NCBI RefSeq assembly: GCF_000687475.1
Contig: NC_057316.1
Location: 930,001 to 994,000 of the forward strand
Source: Ustilaginoidea virens
Lineage: Eukaryota > Ascomycota > Sordariomycetes > Hypocreales > Clavicipitaceae
Direction of reading: 5' to 3'
Length of the DNA: 64,000 bases
The notes beneath the pieces are model-generated. The model searched no databases. It was not told where the DNA came from and saw only the letters and a list, made by a program, of their open reading frames with translations. Below, piece by piece: positions 47,341 through 59,529 of this stretch. Position numbers and translations under genes: made by a program. How positions within the stretch are numbered: the first letter of the stretch is position 1; each line of letters opens with the position of its first letter.

Positions 47341-48520
47341 GATATTATAATTAATAAGGACCAAAAAGAGGCTTTCGTTAATACTATCGCTTCTAATACT
47401 ATTATTAATGCCTCTTTCCTGACCGCAAAAGAGTAAGCCGACCTATAGCTTGCTAGTTAATTACGCTAGGAAGGGAAGATAATAACTTTAGGAGCCCCCT
47501 TCGAATAGTCTAACCGTATAGAGATAGAAGCGTTATAGGCCCGCGATATATTCCGATTTATTACCTTTAATATCGGTAAACATAGAGCCCAATATCTCTT
47601 TAACTTACGTATAGTACGAGAGATTAAGGGTAAAGGTATAGATACCCCGTATGAGAAGTCTAGGCTTATTATATAGGGTCATAGTGATAACGAGAAGCGA
47701 TTAATATTAACTTAATCCCCTATAATTCAACGGGCGAGTCAATAGCTACTAATATTAATAGCCCTATCACTATAATAATCTTATGGCCTCTTCCTTTAGA
47801 TATAGGACATTACATAAGCTTATATATAGTTATTAACTACCCTTAATAGATCGATTATCGCTAAGCTACCTAAGCAGATAGCGCATCAATACCCCGATAA
47901 TACTATTATAGAAGTGGTGAAGCTACTATACGGAATAGCTAAGGCAGGCACCTACTGGTGGGCGATATACTTCCGGCACTATCGCGAGAAGTTAGGTATG
48001 ACTATATTAACTTATGACCCCTGTTTGCTGATATCCGCTGGTAATAATGATACTGGCCGTACTAACGCTCCTGACTGTAATACTACTATATGCTTCGGTA
48101 TTATAGGTATGCAGACTGATGATACCTTCGGCTTAAGTAATAATACCTTCTTATAACGGGAGGAATTAGAGCTTACTAAGGCAGGCTTTAACGCTAAGCC
48201 TAAGACGAGGCTATTGCCAACTATACCCCTAATATTCAATAGATATATACTAACGGCTGATAATAACGGTATAACCTTATGCTAGAAAGGGCAAAGTAAG
48301 AAGATTACGACCATCGATAAAAATGCGCCTATAGCCTAGCGTAATTATATCGAATAACGCGCTTATGGTGCTTATATGGCTACGGTCTGCTAGCCTGAGG
48401 CCTCCTTTAACCTATCTATCGCAGTATAATACTAGCAACCTGACCCTAAAGATATCGCAAGGTTGAACAAGCGCCTTTAATGGCAGCGCGATAACTAGGA
48501 TCGTGGCTTATGGTATATCA
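47341..48520 (+). pseudogene. A4 reverse transcriptase
   Basis: Catalytic block intact at about 48103-48125: GMQTDDTFGLSNN. Upstream VKLLYGIAKAGTYWW, then YDPCLLISAGNNDTG. Open for 80 codons over the active site (47914-48156), the longest intact RT stretch in family A here. Confidence 0.86.
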
Positions 48521-49080
48521 ATCTGGCCCTTGCTATAGCTAAACTCTTTATATTTATTGACAGATCCTTTGCCAATAATAAAGATTTAAGCTCCTAGATT
48601 GGTTACGTGATTGTGCTAGGGAACGAGGTAGATATAGCGGATAATGCCTTCAACCTAATAGGTAATATTATTACTTACAGCTCTACAAAGAGTAAGCGTA
48701 TAATACGCAGCGCACTCGCTTCGGAGCTATATAGTATGGTATAAGGGGTCGATATCGCATATGCAATAGGCACGGCCCTTAATATAATTACCAGCAGGCT
48801 GGGACTACTAAAGATTCCTATAGTGGTATATATAGATTCTTTTTCGTTATACGAATGCCTTATTAAGCTAGGCATTACGAAAGAGAAGAGGCTTATAATA
48901 GATATTATAGCCTTGCGATAGTCATACGAGCGCCGGGAAATCTATAAGATTCGCTAGATCAACGGGAATAATAACCTCGCCGATGTAATAACTAAGGGAA
49001 CGCCTAATAAAGCCCTTAAGACCTTTATTAACCAAAATAGGGCTATTATACATATGGAAGGGTGGGTAAAAAGGCCAGTT
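48521..49080 (+). pseudogene. A4 RNase H
   Basis: FIDRSFANNKDL: catalytic Asp kept but the following Gly is Arg. Continues SALASELYSMV, GLLKIPIVVYIDSF and NLADVITKGTPNKA. Confidence 0.82.
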
Positions 49081-49359
49081 AATGTCTGACTGCATTTAGG
49101 AGGTATTAGTGATATCATATGTGGCAAGTGTGCGGATTTTCCTATATTCAATATTATGAGCATTTGATGCTTTTACTGCTTTTACTGCTGCCCCTTTTTG
49201 CCCCTTTGTTTTGGCTGTACGGTATGATGCCGGCCGCGCGGCGCGATAGCATTATCGGCGGCACAACCTGCCGAGACCGCGCCGCACTTTTCTTTCTATA
49301 TGTGCGCCTTACATCCTAGCGATTCCGATGTTTGCTTCTATAAAAAGAGAAGCTGCCAG
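49081..49359 (+). other. A4 3' untranslated region
   Basis: CpG-rich block near 49230. Inverted repeat AGCGATTCCGA (49318-49328) with TCGGAATCGCT (49362-49372) around the polypurine run AAAAAGAGAAGC. Confidence 0.65.
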
Positions 49360-49581
49360 TGTCGGAATCGCTGTCGCAAGGTGCCTAATTGGGCATATTG
49401 CGACGAATGTGCCGCGCACACCCGTTACGCATAATGTGGCCACTTTTGCCCCTATGCCCCTGAGCCCGGTAGGGCACGCGGGCAGTCCGGCCCGACCGCG
49501 CCGATGCACGTGACTACGGCACGCACAAAAAGGCCATATCGTGTAATTACTCTTTTGCTTCCTTTCTTTCCTCTTAGTTAG
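49360..49581 (+). repeat. A4 3' LTR, left part, interrupted by element C
   Basis: TGTCGGAATCGCTGTCGC start intact; A3-type body. Broken at GTTAG (49577-49581). Confidence 0.88.
49577..49581. repeat. Target-site duplication GTTAG (left), pairs with 54632-54636
   Basis: GTTAG precedes TGTTAGAAAG at 49582 and follows ...GCCGACA at 54631. Confidence 0.93.
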
Positions 49582-49777
49582 TGTTAGAAAGCAGGGAGAG
49601 AAAGCGGTATATTGTAAAGGGTTGACCTGACCTATCTCAACAGTACTCAGGTCACCAGCTATTTATAGTGGGCACGGGGGTAACCCTAAGGGGCTACTGT
49701 TCCCTCGGTTATATGTGCCACATTCGTATCCGGATATTCCCGATATATATGATAATCCACCGGTATCCCCGCCGACA
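49582..49777 (-). repeat. Element C 3' LTR (196 bp)
   Basis: TGTTAGAAAG to GCCGACA. On the element strand it contains CCCACTATAAATAGCTGG, a TATA box. Compared with 54436-54631 there are 9 substitutions, all CpA or TpG to TpA. Confidence 0.93.
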
Positions 49778-49788
49778 CACCCCCCTAA
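49778..49788 (-). promoter_or_regulatory. Element C polypurine tract
   Basis: On the element strand TTAGGGGGGTG directly precedes the 3' LTR start TGTCGGCGGGG. Confidence 0.75.
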
Positions 49789-50054
49789 GATATGCTTTAT
49801 CGAGCATATCCTACTACATAGCCAATTCCCATAGAAAATAAGATAGCAAATAGAACCATAGAAGTCATCATACCGTAGCAAGAAGAGCGGTAAAGGCGCT
49901 ATTATTAAAAGCAACCCTTAGGGGTAAAAATGCCCCTATTCGCATATATCGTTGTGAGGAATGTAAAAGACAATAGAAAATAACAACAAACTATAAAATT
50001 CAGGTCCACGCAGGAAAATATATGCGGCTATTGAAACGCATCTTCTTAATCTAT

Positions 50055-50590
50055 TTAATAAGGCTTTTCATCATCCTCTTTATAAGGTATTTCCTTAATA
50101 TCACGACGAATATCGTGAGACTGCCCGGTATTGCGGGAGCCTTTTAATACTACCAGCCCTAGCTGACGGCAGAAGGTTTTAAATTTCTGGCCTGTCAGGG
50201 GCTTAGTAAAACCGTTAGCGATTATATTACCTATAGGAACCCACGTAATATCAATAGAGCCTTTCTGGACTTCCTGCCGCAACTAGTGATGATAAATATC
50301 AACGTAATGGAGCCGGGTTACGAGTTTAAAAAACTCTTCCTTCAATAGGCGAATAGTCTGGATATTATCGCACTAAATAGTAGGGACATCCTATACTAAA
50401 TAAAGCCCAACTTCCTTACAGAGCCTACGGAACGCGATAACCTCTTTCGCGGTATATGAAATCGCCAGCAATTTAGCCTCTATAGATGATATTATTACTA
50501 TATCCTATTGACCAGCTTTATACACAATCGGGCCACCAAATAGCTTGATTATATATCCTTGTGAGCTGCATTGGGATATAATATCGTCAG
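50055..50590 (-). pseudogene. Element C RNase H
   Basis: The C-terminal 75 codons are open: MRQEVQKGSIDITWVPIGN, ANGFTKPLTGQKFKTF, QLGLVVLKGS. This is the conserved end of Ty1/copia RNase H. Upstream (50300-50560) reads ISYTAKEVIAFRRLCKEVGL, with stops at Gln/Trp codons. Confidence 0.87.
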
Positions 50591-51780
50591 CAAAGGATGC
50601 ATCTAAATATGCCTGCATTTCCGGGTTATCGGTACTAAATTTAATAGCAGTATTCTTCTAAGTATAGCCATAGTTAAAGGCCTTCCTTGCCGCACGCAAA
50701 TAGTCTAGACTAGGATTTTAAAGGAAGCAGGAAAGCTGCGATCCGATATAGCCTAGTTTAGGCCTAGTAATTATAATCGGATATACTAATAATCCTACTA
50801 TTGACTAGTATCGCTAGGTATCATTAGGTTTAGCCGTTCTATTATACTTCTTAAGTCTCGCGGCGTTCAATAGGTGCTTAGGGGGTTCCTTTCCATCAAA
50901 AGAGGTAAGGTTATATTTAATCGTAAGCTTATCGAAATACGCCCTTTAGGTAAGCCATAGCTTCCCTTCCGTACGGTCGCAAATAACCTCAATAGCTAGG
51001 AACTAATATAGCTCGCCGAGGTCTTTAATCTTAAAAGCGCCCATTAGCATAGTATGAAATGACTTAAATGCCTCTGCCTATAACTTATGATATAGGACGA
51101 CCAGGTTATCTATGTAGAAGAACACGATAAGGGTATCGTCAATAAAGATATAGGGGTCCTCGCAGACCTATATAAAGCCCCTTTCCATTAGGAATCGTAA
51201 TAGCTCCTTAAACTATAGTAATGGCGACCTTCGAAGCCTATAGAGGGCATACAATAGCTTAATATACGAATAACTATCGTGAAATCCGTTAGGCTGCTTG
51301 CAATAGACAGTCTCGTTAAGTGGCGCATTTAGGAAGGCTATGATGAAGTCGTATTAGTATGTATCTAGGTCAAAGTAATACGTTAGGGCCATCAGGAGGC
51401 GAAAAGTGCGTGCCGCAAGCGCGGCAGCCTAGGTATTACGAAGGTTGAAAGGTTATTAATCACTACGAATATATAATCGGGCCTTATAACCGGTGAGGAA
51501 GCTATTTTGGTCCTATTTATAGGCGAATACCTACTTTAGGTCTAATGGCTTAATCTTAGGGTCTATAGATGAATCATTCCAATAAATAATATACCTAATC
51601 TCCCTATTAGTAACCTTGCCGTATTCTTCCTTAGCGGCAGCGATAAATTCCTCGCATTTAGGATACTTTCGAAGCTCTCTCTATATCGCCGGCTCTTTAG
51701 GTATATTCGTGATATAAGGGGCTTCTATTATAGCCAACGGCTTCATTATAGCTGCCGCAAAGACCTTATAATCCTTCCTT
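50591..51780 (-). pseudogene. Element C reverse transcriptase
   Basis: Minus frame LLYALYRLRRSPLLW, EDPYIFIDDTLIVFFYIDN, LVVLYHKL. The catalytic YVDD is YIDN at 51105-51116. Blocks further upstream (YFDLDTY, FLNAPLNETVYCKQ) fit the same family. Confidence 0.86.
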
Positions 51781-52910
51781 TTAATATTGTCAACCCTAAT
51801 ATAGAATATATCATTAAGGGGAGGTATCGGCTTGGTCTGATCGTCCGGCTTAGGCGAAAATAGTAGTAATAGAAGTAATATTTAAGCGATCGACTCTTCG
51901 GGGTAGTCTATAACCTTTAAGTCAATAGCGGTAGGTTGAGGGGCATTATTAACAGCCTTAATCGCATTAATTAGCATAGTGCCCTAATCGATAGCCTTAT
52001 CTATACCCTATTTAGAGGCAACCTCGTTAGTAAAGGGGTTCTTAATTAGATTCCCCGACGCAATAAGCTCAAAGTCATTAACAATAAGGGTTTCCTTAAT
52101 ATTACTGATGAAGGTGTTAAGGTCCTCCCTCTATTTAGCTAGTATCGGCAACTAGTCCTTATCTTTATAGAAGATCGTCTTATCAAATATAATATAGCTC
52201 GAGTTGAACTAATAGCTTCTCTTCAACGAAGGTACCTAAATCAGGTATTGGGTAGTAGAGATATATCCTACTAAATAGCCGATATGAGCCCTTTAATTAA
52301 GCTTTAGACCGGCGCGTAATATCCTATCCCTCGTCATTACGTAGGCCTTATATCCGTAAGCGCGAAGGTGGTGAATTTAAGGGCGTATATCTTCCGGTAG
52401 ATATCCTTAGGTAGGCCGATTCCATTAAAGCCAAAGTTAAAGGATTTAGAGTAGTGATTTCCAACTATTGTGAGGTCTTCCCGACTTTTTAGGCATACGA
52501 TTTAATAGGTAAACCGCTGCTTCTGCCGTGATAGGCTATAATTCCTCGGGAAATCCTGCTTAAGTGCTTAAAAGCAATATCTTCGTCTTTAATACCCCCC
52601 TAGAACGTTTAGCATGACCGTTCTGATATTAGTGACTAGGGCTTGATAACCGAAGCACGATGCCTTTCTGCCTAGCTTCTTCCCGACTTCGTAATATCTA
52701 GAGCGCTGTTTCGTTGTCAGAGATAACTATCGCGATTTTCACGTCATATAGGCGTAGAACCCGATGCTCGAAGGTTAGCCAATAACCCGGAAGGTCTGAT
52801 TTCCCCGTGAAGCGGGAGACTCGTCAGAAAAGGACTTAGTGGAAATACCTTCTACGGCAAAGGCCTGCTTCTCCTTTTCTTTTCCCTTCGATTCAGTCGA
52901 GTTATTCTTA
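51781..52910 (-). pseudogene. Element C integrase, N-terminally deleted
   Basis: Second-Asp block IAIVISDNETALDI near 52700-52740 and Glu block SPSHQYQNGHAERSRG near 52600-52650. Only about 350 bp separate the Gag zinc knuckle from the second Asp, too little for protease, GAG-pre-integrase, HHCC and first Asp. So this copy, or its family, lacks them. Reads on into a Pro/Ser-rich linker toward RT. Confidence 0.75.
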
Positions 52911-54400
52911 TTATCGTCGTCGTTATTATGCATATCTTAGAAGGCTTTGAACGCAGCTTGCACTTCTTTGCTTTCCTGTTTTATTTTTGCTATCGCGGCC
53001 TTTTTGGTTTCCTTCCGAATCCTTAAGCGGAACTTATCAGGCGCTAAAGAAGGAATAAGAGCCCAATAGCTCTTATAATACGGTCCCTTCTTCTTGATAT
53101 ATGGTTGCTTATAGTATTTGCAGGGCAATAATTCTAACGATGGTTCCTTTAAAGCTAAAGCTGTACCGGCAGTATTCCTAGGGGCGGCGGCGGCCTTTAA
53201 TGAAGGCTTTCCTTTAACGGCAAATGCGGCATGCTTCCCTTTAGTAGTGATATTCCTTTTTTCTTAAAGCTCTACCTACTGCCTCGCATTTTTAATAATC
53301 TCACGAAAGTCAATATATTGCCCTCGCTTCTTAGCCTTAGTAATTTCCCGATCGATGTCATCCTGAATGCTAGGATACTTCTAAGAGGGGGCTTTCGCTA
53401 ATATATTAGTAGGCTTATTCCCTAATAGGAGGACTAAGCCACTTTGTTCCACTCGGTCGTAAATAGTCAATACTTTACCAAGCTATTCCAAAACGTTATA
53501 TTTATTGAGATTCCGTTCTATAACCTAAACGAAGCGCTATATAACGTGCTCAGTAATGGCAGTCTTTACCGGCTGTATACGCTTAATAAGAATGCATAAT
53601 TTATCCCTTATTATCGACCTTATCGCTATTATTTACTTGAATTCCGGGCCAAGGGTTGTATTGAACTACTCTATATATTTAGAAAGGGCCCGTTCCAGCT
53701 CAGTATAATCGTGCCGGTCGTTTCTTAATAAGTTATTAATATAATTAACCTATTCGTTAGGGCCTAGGCCGTCTGGGATTTATCTCCGTTTGAAATAGTT
53801 ATTCGGGTCTTCTGGCTATTGGTCTGGCTGTAAATAGCTTCGCATTGCTCCAGATACTGCCTTTAACGCCGAGGCTGCCCTAGTATTACTAGAAGGACCA
53901 CTTTCTATTAGTGTCTCTTCCGCCGATAATACCGGAATAGGTCGATACAGTCGGAGCGAAATATCCTTAGGTTTATTAAGGATTATCGCTTAATTAGGAT
54001 CAACGAGATCTTATACCTTCTTTGCCTGAGCCTCGCTCTAAATATAATCATACTAGATATCCCACTCGTATCGGGATATTAGAATATATGCAGGTTTGTT
54101 ATAATCAACTGTATCGGCACCTATCTTTACTGTCTGTAACGTTCTAGGTACGAAAGGCTAATTATCTGACTAAATAGGTTAATCATAGATGAAGTTGAAC
54201 CATAAAAAGTATCGCGATCTTCCGAATAGCTTCCTTTTTATTATAGGAGGCCACACGAGTATAATAGCAACACAAGGTTTCAATAGATCTAGCAGAAATC
54301 TACTATCACACCTCAATAGATATCCGAGGAGAGCGGTAACCGTAGCATAATCTTAGATATCGAACGATATAGTGCTGTGGCACCTAATAAAAGGATGAGA
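52911..54400 (-). pseudogene. Element C gag with zinc knuckle
   Basis: Open piece at 52937-53128 contains the knuckle: CKYYKQPYIKKKGPYYKSYW, where Cys codons have become Tyr. It then continues through IPSLAPDKFRLR and a Lys/Glu-rich tail. The N-terminal half runs to about 54300 with stops. Start codon not fixed. Confidence 0.78.
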
Positions 54401-54421
54401 ATAAGGTTGTTGTGTTATTTT

Positions 54422-54435
54422 CACAATTGCTACCA
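54422..54435 (-). promoter_or_regulatory. Element C primer-binding site
   Basis: On the element strand TGGTAGCAATTGTG directly follows the 5' LTR end (CTTTCTGATA). TGGTA at this place is the usual initiator-tRNA type start. Confidence 0.75.
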
Positions 54436-54631
54436 TATCAGAAAGCAGGGAGAGAAAGCGGTATATTGTAAAGGGTTGACCTGACCTGTCTCAACAGTAC
54501 TTAGGTCACCAGCTATTTATAGTGGGCACGGGGGTAACCCTAAGGGGCTACTGTTCCCTCGGTTATATGTGCCACATTCGTATCCGGACATTCCCGACAC
54601 ATGTGATGATCCACCGGTATCCCCGCCGACA
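54436..54631 (-). repeat. Element C 5' LTR (196 bp)
   Basis: TATCAGAAAG to GCCGACA. Same length as the other C LTR with no indel. Confidence 0.93.
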
Positions 54632-54636
54632 GTTAG
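54632..54636. repeat. Target-site duplication GTTAG (right)
   Basis: Matches 49577-49581 and rejoins the A4 LTR (GTTAGTCAGTCATAATTAAAG). Confidence 0.93.
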
Positions 54637-54728
54637 TCAGTCATAATTAAAGAAGTAATCATACCTTTGACCGGTGACCTCACGGTACTTGATACCACGC
54701 GCGCGACCCTACGTATAACTGGGTATCC
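54637..54728 (+). repeat. A4 3' LTR, right part, 3'-truncated
   Basis: A3-type body to CTGGGTATCC, then it jumps into the interior of another LTR at CAATTGGGCAC. The expected last ~16 bases (GAGTTTATATCAACA) are missing. Junction sits on a shared CCC. Confidence 0.85.
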
Positions 54729-55041
54729 CAATTGGGCACATTGCGACGGATGTGCCGCGCACACCCGATGCGCACGATATCGCCACTTTGGCCCCTTTTG
54801 CCCCTTTACCCCTGAGCCCGGTAGGGCACGCGGGCAGCCCGGCCCGACTGCGCCGATGCATGTGACAGCGGCACGCACAAAAAGGCCATATCGTGTAATT
54901 ACCCTCTTTTGCTTCCTTTCTTTCCTTTTAGATAGTCAGTTATTAATAAAGTTAATAAATCCTTTACTTAGTGACCTTACGGTATATAATACCACGCGCG
55001 CAACCCTACATACAACTAGGTACCCCGAGTTTATATTAATA
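54729..55041 (+). repeat. A5 5' LTR, 5'-truncated (313 bp)
   Basis: A1-type LTR lacking the first ~30 bases; ends GAGTTTATATTAATA. Confidence 0.88.
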
Positions 55042-55430
55042 CTGATCAGTAGTGATAACTACTACTTATAGGATAATTATATCCCGCAAAGAATGGTATA
55101 TTATAGATCAATAAGATATTAATTTCGAAGAGGCAGTTGAGCTTTCTTAGCTGTGCTAACTAGAGGGAGAATGATTTATAACCTCTCCTTCCCTTTATCT
55201 ATCATAAAGAAGAATAAGATATACTAAATATTATGATATTTAAAGATACCTTTAGCATTTAGGAAGAACGATTTATAACCTCTTCTTATTCTTTCTTTCT
55301 TTTACTACTATAGTAAAAGCCCCCTCGAATTTTATACTCCTTATAAGAGTGAATCTTATACTCCTTGCAATATATCCCCCCCCCCCCCCTTCTTTAAACC
55401 CTTATCTCAATACTATAGCCTTATTATCAT
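55042..55430 (+). other. A5 leader
   Basis: Degraded hairpin at CTGATCAGTAGTGATAACTA; 14-base C run at 55376-55389. Confidence 0.68.
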
Positions 55431-57900
55431 TAATATCATAATAACTACGAGAGCTACCTAAGAGGATATAATAGTTTGCTTTACTCTTTAACGATAATTA
55501 GACTAACGCTATAGAGCCCGTCGACCCTAATAATACTACAAATATATAGCTATATAACCGTATCGCGTTCCTTATAGATACCTATAAGGAAAATACCTAT
55601 CTGGATGATGATTTCTAGGAATAATTCCGCGAAGATTATAGCGAGTAGAATGAGCCCTATTCCGCCGTATTAACGCTTAGGTTTTACGGCAATTCCGCTT
55701 AATATTATGGGAACGCGGCGTATATATTAGAGTATCGGGTTCCCTAATAATACCAACCCTATTTAAATGCCTTTAATAAGAATAGAATCCATAATGGCTT
55801 TAAGAGGAAGTAACCCGGTAACTTGCTTATAGCGTATTCCTATCCCGGCTTAACCCTACTAAGGAAGCCTTACTATCTATTGGTAATACCGAGCAAGAGA
55901 TGCAAAGGCTTCAAAATATACTCTCATATATACGTATAAGGCCCTTATTATTATTATTACGAGCCCCTATAATAGTTATGCAAATACCCTTACTAAGGCT
56001 CGCATTACGGCTCTTATAAGCCCCATCAACGCTAAGGAACTTTATCACACTAATGGCACGATTATAGTTATAATAACCTATTATCCCCCCCTCTATATCG
56101 AAAAAGCCCTTTAACCCTACTCCTACTGATAAAGAAAGGGGCCGGTCCTAATAACTAAAAGGGAAGACGCCTATTTATAATAGGCCGCTATTCGAAACAG
56201 GGGAGAGCTCCTATTATTAACAATAATATGCAACGGCTAATAATTATAGCCTATAAGACCGACCCGATCAAATATATCGCTCTAGGGATTATACCCTTAG
56301 CCGGGCTAGCCGAAGCAGCTATCTTAATACCCCTCGAGGTTATAGTATACCTAATAGAGGTCGAGTTATAGGCTCTAATGATATACTTCCTTCAATAGAA
56401 GGCCCTAATAATAATAATACCCTCTAAGCCAACGCCGCTAATACCGCCTATGATATTAGATATTAGGCCTAAACGCCTTATCTAATAATGCTAAAAATAG
56501 GCACAGCACCTAGCCCTTCCTATTAATATCGGCTTACCTAGGCCGATAAATAGACTATCTTAATAGGAGGACCGGTAAACCTAGACCGACCTAAGTTATA
56601 GGATGAACTAGCTAGAGATCCCGCCAGCCTACCGTAAGGCTACTAGTAAGCTATTTTGGAATACCCTCCGGAATACCCCTAAGGTTATACCTAAAAAGCC
56701 TATATAGAGGCCGGGTTTGACTAAGAAGATTATACCTAAACTAGGTTTAATAATATATTAAAGAAGATATCTGACCTCTTATATAGCTATCGTATAGAGG
56801 ATAGATATAGCGGAAAAATGGATGATTTCTTTATACTAAAGGTTATATCTTTTAAGAGTAAATGCCGCCTGCTAGGATTACCTAATAATATATTTGCTAG
56901 AGCCTTCTAAATTATACTTATCGGCGATGCGGAGATTTATTACTTTAATAATATTAAATATATTCGCGATACCCTCACTTTTGACGATATAATCTATAAA
57001 GTTAAGAACTATTTCAAAAATGAGAGCATAAAGCAATTTTATTTATACCGTTGGAATAGAATAATGCTCTAATCAACTATCGCGAAATATCCCGATAAGT
57101 TAAAGCTAGAATGCCTTAATATCCTATTAGAAGAACTTTAACGTATATATTATAGTCTTTTTCCCCCCTTTATAGCTAATATAGAGCTTTACCGATAAGT
57201 GCTTAATACTATAAGGGATACCCCTGAGTATAGCCAGGCATTATATCGTTATGCCCCTATATTCGAAGGCTTTACCGCTAACCTATAGCGATCCCTTTCT
57301 ATCTATAAGACTACCTATATGACTTAATAGCATTATTTCCTTTAATAGCAACCCTAATAATATTAAGATATTGAAGATATTGATGATAATATAATATTGT
57401 TTACTGACTGTAGATATAGTTAATCCCGCCCTTAACGCCGATTCAGCCTATAGCAGTAGTATCAACGGCAATAATAAAATCGCGCCTTTCTATCTAGGCC
57501 TTATTAAAGAAGATGCTTCGTTTGCAATAAATTAGGGTATTAGTTATCTAACTATACTAATAAAGAGCAATAAGAATTAAAGGCATAATAGCTAAAGAAC
57601 CGCTTTAATTAGACCGCCCTTAATGATAGGAAATTCTATATTTTCCTATAGGAATACGAAGGGACTGCCGACTAAGACCTTAATAATGCCGATTTTAATA
57701 ATATCACAGAAGATATTAAAGTAATGATGATAAGGGTTATAAATTAGGATATAGAGGACGCTATCGCATTATAAATTATAGCTACTTAATATTTCTTAGC
57801 CCTTACGCAAATAGAACTATTACCTTCTTTATCTATCGTAACGTTATAAGCCCTATAGGATGAATTATGCCGATATGCCTTCCTGTAAATTAACCCCTTC
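55431..57900 (+). pseudogene. A5 gag
   Basis: Colinear with A1 gag: DPNNTTNI near 55520, capsid-like block about 56750-57300 (KSKCRLLGLPNN, TFDDIIYKVKNYF), zinc-knuckle-like block near 57500-57560. Numerous stops. Confidence 0.75.
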
Positions 57901-57903
57901 CGA

Positions 57904-58263
57904 ATGCCTTTATTACTATTAGACCGAAATTCTGCCTTTCTAGAAGAAGAATACTATAGTGACTATACCTTCCGCAGAATCCTATCGGATACCGGCGCCT
58001 TTGGCCTATTAATGGTAGGCCTAGGTTAAGCAAAGGCCTTAATAAGATTGATAAAGTCCCTAACTATTAAGGCGATTAATAAAAAGCATATGGTGAACTT
58101 TAGCGCTGGCTCTGCTATATCTTCCGGCATACTAAATATTCCGACGATATTTAGTAATATCCCTTTCTACGTCCTTAATAGCGGCACCCCCTTCCTTTAT
58201 TCTATTACAGATATAGATAGGATGGGCGTAAAGCTTAATAATATTAATAACCTATTAATCTAA
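57904..58263 (+). pseudogene. A5 aspartic protease domain
   Basis: Active-site DTG intact (SDTGAFGLL near 57988); TAA at the GLGQ codon as in A1; open from MIKSLTIKAINKKH (58048) to the end. Confidence 0.8.
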
Positions 58264-58309
58264 GGGGATATTAAGGTCCCTATTATTAGGAAATGGGGAC
58301 ATCTATAGT

Positions 58310-59330
58310 GGACTCTTAATACCACCGATACTACAGCCTTCTATTTATTATTATAGGAAATCTATTAGCTATATCATCGGTTCGGGCACCCCTCTATCAA
58401 TAGACTTACTAAATTGCTTTAATAGGCTAGTTATAATAATATCGACCGTAATATTATCGAAAGGATTACCTATATATGCTATTAATGCCAGATGAATATA
58501 AAGGCACCTAGCCGATTTAAATTCACGCTTAAGGATAACAATACTAGCTAATTTAATTATAAGATTATCGTTGATATCCTTTATATTGATAATCGGCCGG
58601 TATTATATATTGTGGATGCCGCGATAAGCTTTTAGGCAGCTAGATTTTTTAATCTATAAAGGCAGAAGGCCTATAATATTTGGAATGCCCTTAAGGAATG
58701 CTGGATTGATACCTACTTTAGCCTACTAGATTAAATAGTCTACAATACCGGACTAAACTTTACTTCTGCTAAATTCCATTATAATACCCGGCTTTTCTCT
58801 ATCAATATAGATAAAATCCCTATCAAAGCCTACTATAGTATTAGTAAAGTCGAGAGATACCACGCCCTATTACGCAAAGCCTATACTATCGTTAATAAAG
58901 AAGTAGGCGACCTATTAATAAGGGAATAGAAACTATAGCTAGCTATTAAAGCCGTTAATAATTCTGCTAGGCCTAACGGCCTCATACCTATATTATTAGT
59001 CTTTAGAGCGTATCCCTAACTTATAGATAACTCACCCCCTAGCCTATTAGTATTATAATGTGCCTTAATATTACGAAAGGCTACTAACGAAGCTAGGAAA
59101 TGCCTTACTAAGCGATAGATTTATAATACCCTCGCCTAATAGAACGGCTTAAATATATAGCCTATCTACAGACTATCCCTATAGTCCGACGTATAGATAT
59201 AGAGAGAAAAGGGTGGATGGTATAGGCTATACCGGCTAATCAGCCTTAAAGGTGAGACTTATACCGTATAGATGCTATATAGCCCTATTAAGTTCCGGTT
59301 AATAGTCGTCAAATCCTATAATTACGACCC
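58310..59330 (+). pseudogene. A5 integrase
   Basis: HHCC region near 58380-58500, IVDAAISF, second Asp changed to Asn (VYNTGLNF), SISKVERYH kept. C-terminal REKRVDG block near 59200. Confidence 0.78.
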
Positions 59331-59529
59331 TAATATAAACGATCCTAAAGATATTATTTATACCGAAGGCCCGGCCTATCCCGGTAGGATAGAAATTAGG
59401 ATACTAATTATAGCTATACCTCTAGCCGCGATAATACCTATAGCCGCGATATATCTATCGCTAGCTACTAGCCCTGATTAAGTTAGGCTAGTATTACTAT
59501 TACTACCGCTAGTATATATAATATCCGAT

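Larger units (their letters stand above)
49582..54631 (-). mobile_element. Element C: Ty1/copia, minus strand, 5050 bp
   Basis: Two 196-bp LTRs, polypurine tract at the left, primer-binding site at the right, 5-bp duplication. Reads right to left: gag with zinc knuckle, truncated integrase, RT, RNase H. Base composition retains more CpA than its surroundings, which with 9 LTR differences suggests less RIP. Confidence 0.94.
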
